NCBI RefSeq assembly: GCF_003478505.1 | Contig: NZ_QUFI01000009.1 | Coordinates: forward strand, 1 to 64,000 | DNA: 64,000 bases | From: Clostridium sp. AF27-2AA | Lineage (GTDB): Bacteria; Bacillota; Clostridia; Lachnospirales; Lachnospiraceae | Direction: 5' to 3' | Part shown: piece after piece, positions 9,950 to 17,732 of the stretch | How the letters are laid out: each line of letters starts with the position of its first letter | How positions within the stretch are numbered: the first letter of the stretch is position 1 | The notes under the pieces: generated by a model | Databases searched by the model: none | Told to the model about the DNA's origin: nothing | What the model saw: the letters and a program-made list of their open reading frames with translations, nothing else | Position numbers and translations under genes: made by a program

Positions 9950-9989
9950 TGTCCTGTCCGCATGAAAGAGATTGCGGCAGGGCATTTTT
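9950..9989 (+). terminator. Terminator after the secreted protein gene
   Basis: TGTCCTGTCCGCA pairs with TGCGGCAGGGCA across a 10-base loop and is followed by TTTTT. Confidence 0.8.
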
Positions 9990-10022
9990 CTGCATCACTG
10001 CGATGAAAATGATATGGGAGGG

Positions 10023-10139
10023 ATGGATGATGGACGCAGCTGCCGCATTCCGGTTGTCAAAGACGCAGACGCATGGGAGTGGAAGATCAACGGTGTCAGC
10101 GAGTATGAATGTTTTGGAATGCTGCCATATGCAGGATAA
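10023..10139 (+). CDS. Possible 38-residue ORF or gene remnant
   Basis: Between the terminator at 9950-9989 and the PHP gene there is an open frame whose product (beginning MDDGRSCRIPVVKDADAW and ending GMLPYAG) has a protein-like composition. The same frame is open upstream to a TGA at 9963, but that part lies in the terminator. GGGAGGG touches the ATG, too close for a good ribosome site. It may be a remnant; I do not recognise it. Confidence 0.25.
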   Translation: MDDGRSCRIPVVKDADAWEWKINGVSEYECFGMLPYAG

Positions 10140-10156
10140 AAAAGGGGATTAAGAAA

Positions 10157-10975
10157 ATGAGAAAACTTCGTGCGGATTTTCACACACACACAACCTACTG
10201 TGACGGCAAAAGTACGCCCCGCCAGATGGTGGAGGCGGCATACGGCATGGGCCTGACAGATTTTGGTATTTCCGGCCACGCGGATTATTCCATGTGGGAG
10301 CAGGGATTTGGCATGTCGGATGCGATATTGTCAGCCTACAAGCGGGAACTGGAGGCACTCAGGGAAGAGTATGCCGGGAAGATGAATATTTATATCGGAA
10401 TTGAACTGGATACGCTGGGGCCGGTACAGCAGGCAGAGTATGCCATCGGCTCTACTCACAGCATATTAAAAGACGGGCATCTGGTCACGGTGGATGACAC
10501 GGAGGAAAAGCTGGTGCAGGCTGTGGAAACATTCTGGAACGGCGACTGGTATGCCATGGCACAGGATTATTTCGAACTGGAGGCCACGGTCTACGATAAG
10601 CTTCACTGCGACTGGGTGGGGCATTTTGACCTGCTCACCAAGTTCAATGAAGCCTATCGATATTTTGATGAGACAAAGGATGACTATCTGGAACCGGCAC
10701 TGAATGCTATGAAGAAGCTGCACAGCCAGGGACTTCCCTTTGAGATCAATACCGGCGCCATGTCCCGCGGCTACCGTACTGCGCCATATCCGAATCCGAT
10801 TCTCTTAAGAGAACTCCATGCCATGGGCGGCCGCATCATGATCAATTCCGACAGTCACAGCGCGGACACCATTGCCTACGCTTTCGATCAGGCAGGAAAA
10901 ATTGCGTATGAGTGCGGCTTTCGGAAGGTAACAGTATGGAGCAAAGACGGTTTCCGGGAAATTCCGTTAGGATAA
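10157..10975 (+). CDS. PHP-family phosphatase, histidinol-phosphatase-like
   Basis: 272 residues, the usual size of PHP-type histidinol-phosphatase (HisK). Metal-binding motifs are visible: DFHTHTTYCDG at the N-terminus, GISGHADY near 45, GIELDT near 85, GSTH near 100, GHFDLL near 155 and NSDSH near 235, as expected for a trinuclear PHP site. It would hydrolyse histidinol phosphate or a related phosphoester. No his genes are nearby, so the specific substrate is inferred. ATG 10157 follows GGGGATTAAGAAA, a modest ribosome site. It converges with and slightly overlaps the next gene. Confidence 0.82.
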   Translation: MRKLRADFHTHTTYCDGKSTPRQMVEAAYGMGLTDFGISGHADYSMWEQGFGMSDAILSAYKRELEALREEYAGKMNIYIGIELDTLGPVQQAEYAIGSTHSILKDGHLVTVDDTEEKLVQAVETFWNGDWYAMAQDYFELEATVYDKLHCDWVGHFDLLTKFNEAYRYFDETKDDYLEPALNAMKKLHSQGLPFEINTGAMSRGYRTAPYPNPILLRELHAMGGRIMINSDSHSADTIAYAFDQAGKIAYECGFRKVTVWSKDGFREIPLG

Positions 10976-12373
10976 AAAAGGGTCCTTTCCTTCCGTTTCA
11001 AAATATTCCCTGGTCAGCTTAAATACCGTTTTGGACAGCAAGAATACACCAATCAGGTTTGGAATGGCCATGAGACCGTTGAAGGTATCTGCAATGCTCC
11101 ATAACAGGCCCAGATCTACCGTGGCACCCAGGATGGCTACCAGAGAGTAGGCGACCATGAAGGGCTTGATGATCTTTTCATCGAAGATAAATTCAATACA
11201 GCGTGCGCCGTACAGTCCCCATCCGATGATGGTGGAGAAGGCAAAGCAGCACATGGATATGGCGGTGAAGATGGATACCCAGTTTCCGTAGGTGGAGGTA
11301 AAGCCGGAGATGGTCAGCTCTGCGCCGGCTGCCTGTCCATAGTTGACAGTAACACCGCTGCACAGGATGACCAGCGCGGTTAATGTGCAGATGATAATGG
11401 TATCGGTAAATACCTCAAAGATGCCGAAGAACCCCTGCTTCACCGGCTTCTTGGTATCGGCACATGCATGGGCAATGGAACCGGTACCGAGGCCGGCCTC
11501 ATTGGAGAAGATACCTCGGGATACGCCGCGTTTCATGCTGGTGAAGAAGCTTCCGATGACGCCGCCGGTTACTGCCTGCGGATGGAAGGCACCCTCAAAG
11601 ATCATGGAAAATACCAGTGGAATGCGGTTTGCGTGAAGCAGGATTACGCCAAGGGCCAGCAGGATGTAAAACAGTGCCATGAAGGGAACCAGCTTTTCTG
11701 CTACGTTTCCGATTCTTTTTACGCCGCCTAAGAGCACGAGGGCTACCAGAGCAGCCAGCACAATGCCGGTCACGAGGCAGACAACAGGTTTTGACTGGTC
11801 TGAGATCAGGCTGTAGTTTTCCAGGGCAGAGTTGATGGCGGTGGTGATGGTATTGACCTGGGTAGCATTTCCGGTTCCGAATACAGTCAGCACCCCAAAG
11901 GTAGAGAAGAGGACTGCCAGCCAGTGCCATTTCGGGCCAAGACCATTTTTGATGTAGTACATAGGACCACCTACCAGGTCGCCGTTTTTATTGGTCTCCC
12001 GGAAATGGACGGCCAAGGTTACTTCGGAGAATTTGGTGCACATGCCCAGGGCTGCGGAAACCCACATCCAGAAGACAGCACCCGGTCCGCCGATGGCAAT
12101 AGCGCCTGCTACACCGGCAATATTTCCGGTGCCGACGGTCGCTGCCAAAGCCGTACAGACCGCCTGGAACGGTGTCATGGCACCGTCCGAGGCATTGCGC
12201 TTGCGGAAGATGCGTCCGATGGTCACGCGGATTGCGTAAGGGAATTTGCAGATCTGCAAAAAGTGCAGGCCAAAGCTTAAATAAAGGCCGACACCGATGA
12301 TGCAGATCATGGCAGGAACTCCCCAGATGAAATTGTTGATCACGTTGTTGATGGATTCGATGGTGTTTAACAT
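10967..12373 (-). CDS. Alanine/glycine:Na+ (or H+) symporter, AGCS family
   Basis: 468 residues with about ten or eleven membrane segments. Family signatures: TALAATVGTGNIAGVAGAI near residue 72 and SNEAGLGTGSIAHA near 290. Members of the AGCS (AlsT/DagA) family bring in alanine or glycine with Na+ or H+. Its 3' end overlaps the PHP phosphatase by 9 bases, convergently. It is followed upstream by about 150 AT-rich bases and then mntP in the same direction. Confidence 0.92.
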   Translation of the reverse strand: MLNTIESINNVINNFIWGVPAMICIIGVGLYLSFGLHFLQICKFPYAIRVTIGRIFRKRNASDGAMTPFQAVCTALAATVGTGNIAGVAGAIAIGGPGAVFWMWVSAALGMCTKFSEVTLAVHFRETNKNGDLVGGPMYYIKNGLGPKWHWLAVLFSTFGVLTVFGTGNATQVNTITTAINSALENYSLISDQSKPVVCLVTGIVLAALVALVLLGGVKRIGNVAEKLVPFMALFYILLALGVILLHANRIPLVFSMIFEGAFHPQAVTGGVIGSFFTSMKRGVSRGIFSNEAGLGTGSIAHACADTKKPVKQGFFGIFEVFTDTIIICTLTALVILCSGVTVNYGQAAGAELTISGFTSTYGNWVSIFTAISMCCFAFSTIIGWGLYGARCIEFIFDEKIIKPFMVAYSLVAILGATVDLGLLWSIADTFNGLMAIPNLIGVFLLSKTVFKLTREYFETEGKDPFLS

Positions 12374-12528
12374 AGGGATACCTTTCTTTCATAGTAAAAA
12401 TACCAGAAAATGATACCATAATCGGGAAAAAATGTATAGCAAAACGTGGCGCAGTAAGGAAAAAACGTTACTGGGTACACATGTGTGAACAGTACCAATA
12501 AAACGAAAAAAAATAAAGTACCGGTTCT

Positions 12529-13086
12529 TTAGAAGAACAGATGCTCGATCAGAATTTTGAGGCCGATCAGGATCAGGATGATGCCGCCGGTCCGTTCTGC
12601 TTTGGACTTGTAGAGGACTCCGAATACAGTGCCGACTTTAACGCCGATCACAGAAAGTATGAACGTGGTACAGCCGATAAAGCTGACTGCCTGCAGAATC
12701 CGGACATCCAGAAATGCGAAGGTGACGCCGACGGCCAGTGCGTCAATGCTGGTGGCTATGGCCAGAATTAGCATGGTTTTGACATCGATGGAGGCATCAC
12801 AGGACTCGGTCTCATTGTCCATGGATTCCTTCACCATGTTAAAACCGATGATGCCAAGCAGGATAAACGCAATCCAGTGATCGTACGCTTTGATGGCACC
12901 CTGGAAACGGATGCCCAGCATATAGCCGATCCAGGGCATGAGGGCCTGGAAGCCGCCAAAATACAGGCCGATTACGAGCGCATGCTTTGCGCGCATCTTC
13001 TGCATGGAAAGGCCCTTACAGACGGAAACGGCAAAGGCGTCCATGGAAAGGCCTGCTGCCAGAAGAAATAATTCGATCAGCGACAT
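12529..13086 (-). CDS. mntP: Manganese efflux pump MntP
   Basis: 185 residues with six membrane segments, matching the MntP (YebN) family that exports Mn2+ and protects from Mn excess. Conserved acidic positions inside membrane segments are seen in [16 protein letters not shown] at the N-terminus and [11 protein letters not shown] in the second half, the two halves being internal repeats. It is controlled by the Mn2+ riboswitch and terminator directly upstream, which strongly supports the assignment. Confidence 0.95.
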   Translation of the reverse strand: MSLIELFLLAAGLSMDAFAVSVCKGLSMQKMRAKHALVIGLYFGGFQALMPWIGYMLGIRFQGAIKAYDHWIAFILLGIIGFNMVKESMDNETESCDASIDVKTMLILAIATSIDALAVGVTFAFLDVRILQAVSFIGCTTFILSVIGVKVGTVFGVLYKSKAERTGGIILILIGLKILIEHLFF

Positions 13087-13160
13087 AGGAAAATCCTCCT
13101 GTTTCTTTCATACATTTTATGTGGAATGCCGCATGATAAAACGCAATTTCCGAATGATAT

Positions 13161-13203
13161 AAAAAGAGACCTGTCTGCAGAAAAAATCCTGCAGACAAGT
13201 CTC
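13161..13203 (-). terminator. Riboswitch-coupled terminator of mntP
   Basis: On the minus strand GAGACTTGTCTGCAGGA pairs with TCTGCAGACAGGTCTC and is followed by TTTTT. It lies between the aptamer and mntP and is the probable expression platform. Confidence 0.88.
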
Positions 13204-13207
13204 ATCA

Positions 13208-13312
13208 TTTGCTACATCTTTATGCATTAAGCAGAACCAGATGCGTATGCACCAGTGTGTTGACTCTGCTCCAGGCTGGCGCCTGGCGACTACTCCCTTA
13301 TCTTCTGCTTAT
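13208..13312 (-). ncRNA. yybP-ykoY manganese riboswitch aptamer
   Basis: Read on the minus strand: AAGCAGAA (13310-13303), then AGGGAGTAG (13298-13290), a GC hairpin CCAGGCGCCAGCCTGG, AGTCAACA (about 13265-13257), a second hairpin, and TTCTGCTT (13236-13229) closing the P1 stem. AGGGAGTAG and GTCAACA are the conserved loop sequences of the yybP-ykoY class, whose ligand is Mn2+. Position in front of mntP fits. A TTGACC-18-TAGAAT pair just upstream (13340-13311) could be the promoter but would place the start inside P1. Confidence 0.88.
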
Positions 13313-13395
13313 TCTACTCAACAGAGCGGGAGTTGGTCAATGCTAACCATCCTGAAAGGGAACTTTTCATACGACGCTTGAATTCATAATACATA

Positions 13396-13424
13396 TTGAC
13401 ATAGTGGGTTAATTGCTTTATAAT
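13396..13424 (+). promoter_or_regulatory. Sigma-A promoter of azlCD
   Basis: TTGACA at 13396-13401, 17 bases, TATAAT at 13419-13424. A GTTCGAAC palindrome lies at the expected start of transcription. Confidence 0.88.
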
Positions 13425-13459
13425 TTCGTTCGAACACATGAAAGCTGAGGAACCTGCCG

Positions 13460-14146
13460 ATGAACCGAGAATTGAAATACGCACTGGGAAAGACCGTTCC
13501 GATCATGTTCAGTTATTTATTCTTAAGCATGGCATTTGGAATCATGATGAACCAGGCCGGATTCCCATTTTATTGGGCTTATCTGGTCAGTCTCACGGTT
13601 TATACCGGTGCGTTTCAGTTTGTTATGGTATCGTTCCTTTCCGCGGCAACAGGGATTGCTACTATTGCGTTCACGGCTCTGGCTATGAACTGCCGCCATA
13701 TGTTTTATGGAGTAACCTTTTTAAAAGAATTTAAGAGTATGGGAAAGCGTTATCCGTACATGATCTTTTCTCTGACAGACGAGACGTATGCACTGTACTG
13801 TTCCCTGGAGTATCCGGAGAATCTGGACCGGCATCAGATTATGTTTGACATTGCGTGGCTCAGCCGGGCATACTGGCTGAGCGGGACTTTGGTGGGCGCA
13901 CTTTTGGGGCAGATGATTCCTTTTGATTTTGATGGAGTAGATTTCTGTATGACGGCGCTGTTTGTTACGATTCTGATCGATCAGTGGAAAAAGTGCAGGA
14001 ACCATGCTACGGCAGTTATTGGCGGGACAAGTGCAGCAGCATTTCTTCTGGTCTTTGGCGCATCGCGGTTTATGCTGCCATCACTGCTTGTAACAACGGT
14101 GCTCCTGTTGATTTTTACACCTGGAAAAGAGGAACAAGTACAATGA
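13460..14146 (+). CDS. azlC: AzlC-family branched-chain amino acid exporter, large subunit
   Basis: 228 residues, five to seven membrane segments, family motif region SYLFLSMAFGIMMNQAG near the N-terminus and ALAMNCRHMFYG near residue 75, typical of AzlC/YgaZ. With AzlD it forms an exporter for branched-chain amino acids or analogues. It overlaps azlD by an ATGA. Confidence 0.9.
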   Translation: MNRELKYALGKTVPIMFSYLFLSMAFGIMMNQAGFPFYWAYLVSLTVYTGAFQFVMVSFLSAATGIATIAFTALAMNCRHMFYGVTFLKEFKSMGKRYPYMIFSLTDETYALYCSLEYPENLDRHQIMFDIAWLSRAYWLSGTLVGALLGQMIPFDFDGVDFCMTALFVTILIDQWKKCRNHATAVIGGTSAAAFLLVFGASRFMLPSLLVTTVLLLIFTPGKEEQVQ

Positions 14147-14463
14147 GATCAATTCATATTTTATTGTCGATTCTGGTTCCGGCTGCGCTGACCTTTGGTC
14201 TGCGCGCATTGCCGTTTCTTCTATTGAATAAGAGGGAGCTTCCAAAACGGATGGAATATCTGGGTAAGGTATTTCCTATGGCAATTATGGCTACTCTTGT
14301 GGTATACTGCCTAAAGAGTATTCCAGAGTCCGCGCTTCAGGATAATCTGATTCTGCTTGCAGGTGTCGCGGTAACAGCAATGGTCCATCTCTGGAAGAAG
14401 AGTTCCATTTTGAGCATCACCGCGGGAACGGTGGTGTACATGGCGTTGGTACATATGATTTAG
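14143..14463 (+). CDS. azlD: AzlD-family transporter small subunit
   Basis: 106 residues, four hydrophobic segments; FGLRALPFLLL and the motif MEYLGKVFPMAIMATLVVY are typical of AzlD/YgaH. Start at 14143 shares ATGA with the azlC stop, a sign of translational coupling, with AGAGGAA upstream. The two make one transporter. Confidence 0.9.
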   Translation: MRSIHILLSILVPAALTFGLRALPFLLLNKRELPKRMEYLGKVFPMAIMATLVVYCLKSIPESALQDNLILLAGVAVTAMVHLWKKSSILSITAGTVVYMALVHMI

Positions 14464-14478
14464 AGAAAGGTAAATACG

Positions 14479-15231
14479 ATGTTAAATCAGTTTTCAAGAA
14501 CAGAATTATTATTTGGGAAGGAAGCCATGGAGCGGCTGGCACAGTCCAGAGTCGCCGTGTTTGGTGTCGGTGGAGTAGGCGGTTATGCTGTGGAGGCACT
14601 GGTGCGCAGTGGTGTGGGAGCCATAGATATCATCGATGACGATAAGGTGTGCCTGACCAACCTAAACCGTCAGATCATAGCCACCAGAAAAACCGTTGGA
14701 AGATATAAGGTAGACGTGATGGAAGAGCGCATCCATGATATCAATCCGGAATGTAAGGTTACCACCTACAAATGCTTTTATCTGCCGGAGACGAAAGATG
14801 ATTTTGATTTTTCCAAGTACTCCTATGTGATTGATGCAGTGGATACAGTGACGGCAAAGCTTCAGCTTGTCATGGAGGCACAGGAGAAACAGGTGCCGGT
14901 CATCAGCAGCATGGGAGCTGGAAATAAATTGAATCCGGCTATGTTTGAGGTGGCGGACATTTATAAAACGTCCGTCTGTCCGCTGGCAAAGGTTATGCGT
15001 CGGGAGCTGAAAAAGCGCGGCGTCAAAAAGCTGAAGGTCGTGTACTCCAAAGAGCAGCCGATCAGACCCGTTGAGGATATGTCCATCAGCTGCCGAAATC
15101 ACTGCATCTGTCCGCCGGGAGCCGAGCACAAATGTACCGAGCGCCGGGCCATCCCGGGTTCCACTGCATTTGTTCCGTCCGTGGTGGGACTGATCATTGC
15201 GTCAGAAGTCATCAAAGATCTGGTAAAATAA
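14479..15231 (+). CDS. tcdA: tRNA threonylcarbamoyladenosine dehydratase TcdA (E1-like)
   Basis: 250 residues. ThiF/UBA fold: GVGGVGGYAVEALVRSGVG is the ATP-binding glycine-rich loop, DDDKVCLTNLNRQ the adenylate-contacting motif, and Cys residues near CRNHCICPPG and in the C-terminal part fit TcdA/CsdL. It cyclises t6A37 in tRNA to ct6A using ATP. It follows azlD by 15 bases with GAAAGG as ribosome site, so is probably cotranscribed. Other E1-like adenylating enzymes are less likely. Confidence 0.9.
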   Translation: MLNQFSRTELLFGKEAMERLAQSRVAVFGVGGVGGYAVEALVRSGVGAIDIIDDDKVCLTNLNRQIIATRKTVGRYKVDVMEERIHDINPECKVTTYKCFYLPETKDDFDFSKYSYVIDAVDTVTAKLQLVMEAQEKQVPVISSMGAGNKLNPAMFEVADIYKTSVCPLAKVMRRELKKRGVKKLKVVYSKEQPIRPVEDMSISCRNHCICPPGAEHKCTERRAIPGSTAFVPSVVGLIIASEVIKDLVK

Positions 15232-15248
15232 AAATTTGAGTTACAAAG

Positions 15249-15472
15249 CTAAATAAAGGTCCGGAAGTGAAAGAGACCGCCTTCCTCTATTTTCACATAT
15301 CGTTGTTTGCTTGCTCTCGCTAACACGCGTTCGCCTGTGTCGGATTAACATCCGCCACATTCGGACGTGTGTGCTCAAGATGCAAACACCTGATATGCTG
15401 AAAATCCCGGAAGGCGGTCTCATTCACTTCCTGCTGTATTGGCTTCGCTACGAAAGATAGTGACTGCAGCCC
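15249..15472. repeat. Dispersed hairpin repeat, copy B
   Basis: Reverse-complement relative of 14-244. The copy shares flanks and the palindromic core, but its middle stem is GAGACCGCCTTCC (15273-15285) pairing perfectly with GGAAGGCGGTCTC (15409-15421), unlike copy A. It sits between the ends of tcdA and the thioesterase gene. No reading frame of note. Confidence 0.82.
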
Positions 15473-15486
15473 ATATTAACTAAGCA

Positions 15487-15618
15487 GAAGTTCCGGGCAC
15501 CCCATACAGAATGAGCGGCACATTGGAATTTTCCTCATGCGCGAGCATAGCGCCAGACCGCACGAGGTACAAAATTCCACTTAGTGCCGCGTTTCTTGTA
15601 TGGTGTGCCCGGAACTTC
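15487..15618. repeat. 132-bp long hairpin element
   Basis: The arms GAAGTTCCGGGCAC (15487-15500) and GTGCCCGGAACTTC (15605-15618) pair, and pairing continues inward with small bulges through CCATACA, GCGGCAC, TGGAATTTT and CTCATGCG toward a loop near 15545-15558. It is different in sequence from the neighbouring repeat copy B. No second copy was seen in this window. Confidence 0.75.
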
Positions 15619-15650
15619 GGACTTTACGGATGATGATTTAAATTGCGATT

Positions 15651-16055
15651 TTAAATTTCCTTCCCCAGGAACATCGTAAAGTTTCCCGTTACCAGCAGTT
15701 CTTCTTCCTCCCCGGTGATATCCACCCGGCATACGGCGGTGTGCCTTCCTTTATAAACGATATTGGATTCCACATAGATCGTTCCGCTGTTTATGCCGCG
15801 CACGAAGTTAATTCCGGCGCACTGGGTGACGTTGGTGACTTCGCAGGCGTAGGTGGACATACCTGCGGCAATATCGCACAGAGAGAAGAGAAAACCTCCG
15901 TGAGCGTTGCCGTATAGATTCAATGCCTCCTTCGGCACTTCGATTGAAAGGCGGGCATGTCCCGGCTCTATCTCTAAAATCTTTAAATTCTCCTGACCGC
16001 CGATATGCTGAATGTGACGGCGGATTCCTTCCATTATCTCAGGTCTGTTAATCAT
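15651..16055 (-). CDS. PaaI-type hotdog thioesterase
   Basis: 134 residues, single hotdog domain. The motif GNAHGGFLFSLCDIAAGMS near residue 48 is the PaaI/YbdB-type catalytic helix with its acidic residue. It would release free acid from an acyl-CoA. Start 16055 has GGAGG 8 bases upstream. Transcribed toward the long hairpins and away from the acyl-CoA cluster; it may serve that pathway but is not in its operon. Confidence 0.85.
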   Translation of the reverse strand: MINRPEIMEGIRRHIQHIGGQENLKILEIEPGHARLSIEVPKEALNLYGNAHGGFLFSLCDIAAGMSTYACEVTNVTQCAGINFVRGINSGTIYVESNIVYKGRHTAVCRVDITGEEEELLVTGNFTMFLGKEI

Positions 16056-16179
16056 GTTAAGCCTCCGTTTGTCGAAAATATATCATTATAATGAAGAATA
16101 CGCGTGCGCGAAAAAAGAAAAAATACCGGTTTTTACGCCAGATTATACCTTCACACGCTAGACTATATCACTGGAAAAA

Positions 16180-16201
16180 TCCTTTTACAAGAGTAAAAGG
16201 A
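16180..16201. promoter_or_regulatory. Palindrome upstream of the acyl-CoA operon
   Basis: TCCTTTTAC and GTAAAAGGA are perfect 9-base inverted repeats around AAGA, about 50 bases above the -35 box at 16252. A candidate operator; no regulator identified. The rest of the 312-base spacer 16056-16367 holds the promoter and nothing else noticed. Confidence 0.45.
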
Positions 16202-16251
16202 ATTGATAGGTTTTTCCGATGAATCTGTTTCGCTTGTCCGGTCACAGCCGA

Positions 16252-16281
16252 TTGGATATTTCTGGAAGGGCACGTTATAAT
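16252..16281 (+). promoter_or_regulatory. Promoter of the acyl-CoA gene cluster
   Basis: TTGGAT, 18 bases, TATAAT (16276-16281). The leader of about 80 bases ends with AAGGAGGATATCAC before the first gene. Confidence 0.7.
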
Positions 16282-16367
16282 AGCATTATCAAGATTGTTA
16301 AAGAAATGGCAACATTCAACGAAGAAAAAACAATCAAAATAAACCACTCATATAAGGAGGATATCAC

Positions 16368-17552
16368 ATGAGCAAGTTAACAAAGGAAGAGTTCCAGGCT
16401 TACTTAAAACAGATCCGCGAGCTGGCAGAGGGACCGCTGGAGGAGATCCAGAAAGAGGTTGAGGTAACCAACAAGTTCCCGCAGGAGTTCTACGATCTGG
16501 CAATCGAGAACAACTTATACCGTTGTTCCTTACCGGAAGAGTACGGCGGATGGGGCTTAAACGAGCTTGAGATCTTACAGGTACAGGAAGAGTTCTCCAG
16601 AGGCCCGGGCGGAATGAGAATGCATCTGCACTATGCAATGGACTTAAACTGGAGAATCCTCGATGATTACGGCAGCCCGGAGCTGAAAGCAGAGTACATG
16701 TCCAAGTTCCAGAATAAGGAAGTGTTCACCTGCTTCGCCCTGACTGAGGCAACCGGTGGTACCGGCGCTGACCTGCATACCCTGGCAGTAAAAGATGGCG
16801 ACAGCTACGTATTAAACGGTGAGAAGACTCTGATCTCCCACACCGACTGCTGCGAATTTGCTTATGTCATTGCAGTGACCAACCCGGATTCCGACAAAGA
16901 CGACAGACTTTCCGCATTCTTCGTACCGATGGATGCACCGGGATTTGAAGTCATCAACATGCCGCACATGATGGGCTGCCGCGGCGCAGGACATGGCGAT
17001 CTGAAATTCACCAACTGCCGCATCGACAAGAAATATCTGCTGGGCCGTGAGGGACAGGGCCTTGAGATCGCAATGCACTCCTTATCCGTATCCCGCGCTC
17101 ATATTGCAGCAAGTAACCTGGGTATGGCACAGAGAATGTTAGAGCTGTCCTTAGCATACGCTCATGACCGTGTAACCTTCGGCAAGCCGATCGGAACCCG
17201 TCAGGCAATCCGCGTAAAGATCGCAGATATGTCCATGATGGTACATGCGCTGCGCTGCATGGTTTACGATTTCGCAAAGGCTTACATGGAGAATCCGACC
17301 GGCGAGTACATCGAGGAGAAGGCTGCAATGTGCAAGCTGTTCAGTATCGACACCACCAGAAAAGTCAGTGATGAGATGCTGGAGATCTTCGGCGGCGTAG
17401 GCTACTTTGAGGATTGCAAGTACGGCCCGGTTGAGAGACTCTACCGCGACTGCCGCGCAATGTGGCTGGAAGAGGGCGCTCCGACCGTTCAGAGAATCAC
17501 CATCTCCAGAAATACCATCAAACACGGTGCTCACATGGAGTACGTGCTGTAA
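16368..17552 (+). CDS. Acyl-CoA dehydrogenase, CaiA-like
   Basis: 394 residues, full-length flavoprotein of the acyl-CoA dehydrogenase family. FAD/substrate motifs CFALTEATGGTGADLHT (about 124-140) and RVTFGKPIGTRQAI (about 268) are present, and a Glu in LEEGAPTVQR near the C-terminus aligns with the catalytic base of this family. The closest remembered relatives are CaiA/YdiO-type enoyl-CoA reductases. It could reduce an enoyl-CoA with electrons from the EtfBA encoded downstream. First gene of the cluster, separated from the CoA-transferase gene by a structured spacer. Confidence 0.9.
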   Translation: MSKLTKEEFQAYLKQIRELAEGPLEEIQKEVEVTNKFPQEFYDLAIENNLYRCSLPEEYGGWGLNELEILQVQEEFSRGPGGMRMHLHYAMDLNWRILDDYGSPELKAEYMSKFQNKEVFTCFALTEATGGTGADLHTLAVKDGDSYVLNGEKTLISHTDCCEFAYVIAVTNPDSDKDDRLSAFFVPMDAPGFEVINMPHMMGCRGAGHGDLKFTNCRIDKKYLLGREGQGLEIAMHSLSVSRAHIAASNLGMAQRMLELSLAYAHDRVTFGKPIGTRQAIRVKIADMSMMVHALRCMVYDFAKAYMENPTGEYIEEKAAMCKLFSIDTTRKVSDEMLEIFGGVGYFEDCKYGPVERLYRDCRAMWLEEGAPTVQRITISRNTIKHGAHMEYVL

Positions 17553-17635
17553 TTACAGGAAACAAAGCATTACCATAATCGCGTAAAAATGCGAAACGAC
17601 TCATACGATAACCAGAAAGAATATAGAAATGCCTA

Positions 17636-17716
17636 AAACAGGGTCATCAGGTTCTTACTTGGACCTGGGGCCCTGTTTCCCTTTATACCGGTCCGGGAGA
17701 GAACGTGACCGGACCG
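17636..17716 (+). other. Two intercistronic hairpins
   Basis: AAACAGGG (17636-17643) pairs with CCCTGTTT (17671-17678), with an inner CAGGT/ACCTG. A second perfect stem CGGTCCGG (17689-17696)/CCGGACCG (17709-17716) ends just before the ribosome site of the next gene. T tracts are weak, so partial termination or mRNA processing is more likely than a full stop. Confidence 0.65.
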
Positions 17717-17732
17717 AAACGGAGGATATAAT

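Noticed and set aside
9099..9998. 299-residue open frame on the minus strand
   Set aside because: Antisense to a gene with a clear signal peptide and a terminator; Cys/His-rich shadow composition.
13311..13340. TTGACC-18-TAGAAT as the mntP promoter
   Set aside because: It would start transcription inside the P1 stem of the riboswitch, so it was not listed as a feature.
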